From assembly GCF_009380215.1 (NCBI RefSeq), contig NZ_WHUG01000005.1, positions 1-64,000 of the forward strand: DNA of 64,000 bases, in the 5' to 3' direction. Below, one piece after another: positions 62,562-64,000 of this stretch. The first letter of the stretch is position 1, and each line of letters begins with the position of its first letter. The position numbers were made by a program, and so were the translations under genes. The DNA comes from Rugamonas aquatica. Lineage in GTDB: Bacteria > Pseudomonadota > Gammaproteobacteria > Burkholderiales > Burkholderiaceae_D. The notes beneath the pieces are model-generated. The model worked only from the letters and a program-made list of their open reading frames with translations, had not been told where the DNA came from and searched no databases.

Positions 62562-64000
62562 CTAGCCAGCCACAGGCCGCAGACGCGGATTCAGATGCCA
62601 GTCCAGCGAGCCGGCGCCGTCGCAGAACAGCAGCTCACCGCCGTTGGGCGTACCGCGCAGGCGCTGCTTGATGTCCTTGGACGGCAGCTGCGTGAGCGCT
62701 GCAACCTCGGCCTGGAACGGCATGGTACGCACCGTGGTCTCGCCGCTGACCATGCGCAGGCCGCAGCGGGCGATGCCGGCCGCCTCCACCTTCTGCTCGA
62801 TCACCCGGGTCAGCTTGTCCTGCAATAGCTTCAACTGCGTCTGGCCGGCCTGCAGGTCGGTGCGCAGCTTGGCGATGGCTTGCAACTCTGCCGCCACCGC
62901 GCCCGCGATCTTGCGCAGGTGCTGGCCCTGCTCGGCGTTCAGTTGCAGCTCCTGGGTGCGCAGCTTGGCCGCCAGCGCCAGATAGCGGCGCACGTCCGGG
63001 ATGGCCGCGATGCGCTCCACCTCCTGCTGGTAGCCCAGGTTGGCCTGCTCGAAGCCGGCCACCCGCAGTTCCAGGTCGGCGATCTCCTTGTCGAACTGGC
63101 TGACATCCTTCACCAGCACATAGACCACCATCTCGGTGCGGCGGCGCGGGCCGGCGCTGTCGATTTCCACGTTACGCCCCGCCACCGCGCAGCCCTCGGC
63201 CACTTCGATGCGGATTTCATCGGCGATGATCTCGCAGTTGGAGGCCTCGCCCAGCGTCACGATGGTGCCGGAGATGACGCAGTTCTCGGCGCGGCCGATA
63301 TGCACCGCGCCTTTGCCGGTATGGATCACCGAGTTGGAGGCCACGCCGGTCACGGTAATGCTGCCGGCCGCGTTGGCGATGCTGCCGCTGACCAGGTTCT
63401 TGTCCAGCACCACGGTGCCGCCGCGCGAGTGGATATTGCCGTAGACGTTGCCGTGCACCGTGATGTCGCCGCCGGTGACGTCGCGCTGCTCCTGCACGTC
63501 GCCGAACTCCTCGTAGGCGCCGGCCAGCTCCAGGTTGCCGGTGGTGCGTCCGCTGACGCCATCCAGGCTGACGATTTTATCGGTGATGGAAATGCGGTTG
63601 GACTTGGCGTCGACGTTGAGGAAGCCTTCGCGGGTCGACACCAGATACTCGCCATCCTCCAGCATCTTGGCCTCGGTGCCGTCGCCGGCGAAGAAGCGCA
63701 GCGTCAAATCCTTGGGCTGCTCGGCCGGCGTCATGCGGCCGGACAGGTCGAAGCCCGGATGGCCAGGCACGGCCGGCAGCTTTTTCAGCAGCCGCACATT
63801 GGCCTTGATCTGCGGGAAGCGGTTCTGGAAGCTGCCCAGGTCGATGCGGCCGTCGGCCCTGGCCTTGGGCGCGTCGCTGCGGTGCAGGTCGGACGATACC
63901 TCGACCACGGTGGCGTCCTGGCCCGGCTCGGGTTCCAGCTCGGTGGCCACGGTGATGCGGTCGGCCTTGGTCGACGCGATGGCCGCCGCCACCGCCGCCA
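62562..64000 (-). CDS. FapA/DUF342-family protein, second tandem copy (partial)
   Basis: At least 479 residues; the N-terminus lies beyond the right edge. It repeats the plan of its neighbour: VVEVSSDLHRSDAPKARADG, FQNRFPQIKANVRLLKKLP, GRTTGNLELAGAYEEFGDVQEQRDVTGGDITVHGNV and a coiled-coil stretch, and the two align over nearly the whole visible length. A recent or maintained tandem duplication is evident. The 111 bases between the two contain no gene. Function unknown. Confidence 0.88.
   Translation of the reverse strand, partial: AAVAAAIASTKADRITVATELEPEPGQDATVVEVSSDLHRSDAPKARADGRIDLGSFQNRFPQIKANVRLLKKLPAVPGHPGFDLSGRMTPAEQPKDLTLRFFAGDGTEAKMLEDGEYLVSTREGFLNVDAKSNRISITDKIVSLDGVSGRTTGNLELAGAYEEFGDVQEQRDVTGGDITVHGNVYGNIHSRGGTVVLDKNLVSGSIANAAGSITVTGVASNSVIHTGKGAVHIGRAENCVISGTIVTLGEASNCEIIADEIRIEVAEGCAVAGRNVEIDSAGPRRRTEMVVYVLVKDVSQFDKEIADLELRVAGFEQANLGYQQEVERIAAIPDVRRYLALAAKLRTQELQLNAEQGQHLRKIAGAVAAELQAIAKLRTDLQAGQTQLKLLQDKLTRVIEQKVEAAGIARCGLRMVSGETTVRTMPFQAEVAALTQLPSKDIKQRLRGTPNGGELLFCDGAGSLDWHLNPRLRPVAG

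Overview
The window reads as a chromosomal segment of a GC-rich betaproteobacterium, most likely an Oxalobacteraceae member of the Massilia/Duganella/Janthinobacterium kind. The grounds are the succinylase-type lysine genes (dapC, dapD, dapE, prmB), a PEP-CTERM protein, TonB-dependent receptors, PilU, FapA/DUF342 proteins, and a dispersed palindrome whose translation gives the peptide FPRKRES...LRGND. The genus is inferred from gene content; nothing was searched. No tRNA, rRNA, CRISPR array, insertion sequence or phage gene was seen. The longest gene-free stretch is 3142-3406 (265 bases).

Layout. 1-4800: an edge fragment, a DMT exporter carrying an in-frame repeat, a RidA protein, a LysN-type aminotransferase and a receiver-PAS-GGDEF regulator. 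4781-10528: a secreted unknown, a large PPC-repeat/DUF4214 protein behind an 18-bp perfect palindrome, and a membrane-anchored unknown. 10618-16556: an FGGY kinase, a GlpD-like oxidase and an alkyl-DHAP-synthase-like flavoprotein in one operon, divergent from an AraC regulator; this may be an ether-lipid (alkylglycerol) pathway. 16553-24134: small secreted proteins, a P450, a VOC protein, an alpha/beta hydrolase and an M16 peptidase. 24168-25139: ribB under an FMN riboswitch. 25136-37176: an MFS/LysR pair, an MCE lipid-transport set without its ATPase, SUI1, an isochorismatase/GlxA pair, a DEAD-box helicase, an M19-like hydrolase, and D-tartrate dehydratase with its LysR.

37184-41185 is a probable copper-acquisition operon: DUF2946, a PepSY membrane protein and an OprC-like receptor with CxxxM and HxM motifs. 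41191-42135 holds a long inverted repeat and a MerR-controlled membrane protein. 44197-46250 is dapC-dapD and 52263-54698 is yffB-dapE-prmB. Between them lie pilU, a tightly overlapping operon for a diguanylate cyclase, a TonB receptor and YfiR, and a PEP-CTERM protein. The right end has an ABC-F ATPase, a CheW, a CoA-transferase with ArfB, a TauE/SafE permease with LysR, and two tandem FapA-family genes, the second cut by the window edge.

The best candidates for little-described systems are the YfiR/TonB/diguanylate cyclase module, the alkyl-DHAP-synthase/GlpD/kinase operon, the OprC-like copper operon, and five genes whose -10-like hexamer lies exactly 6 nt before the start codon, which predicts leaderless mRNAs.
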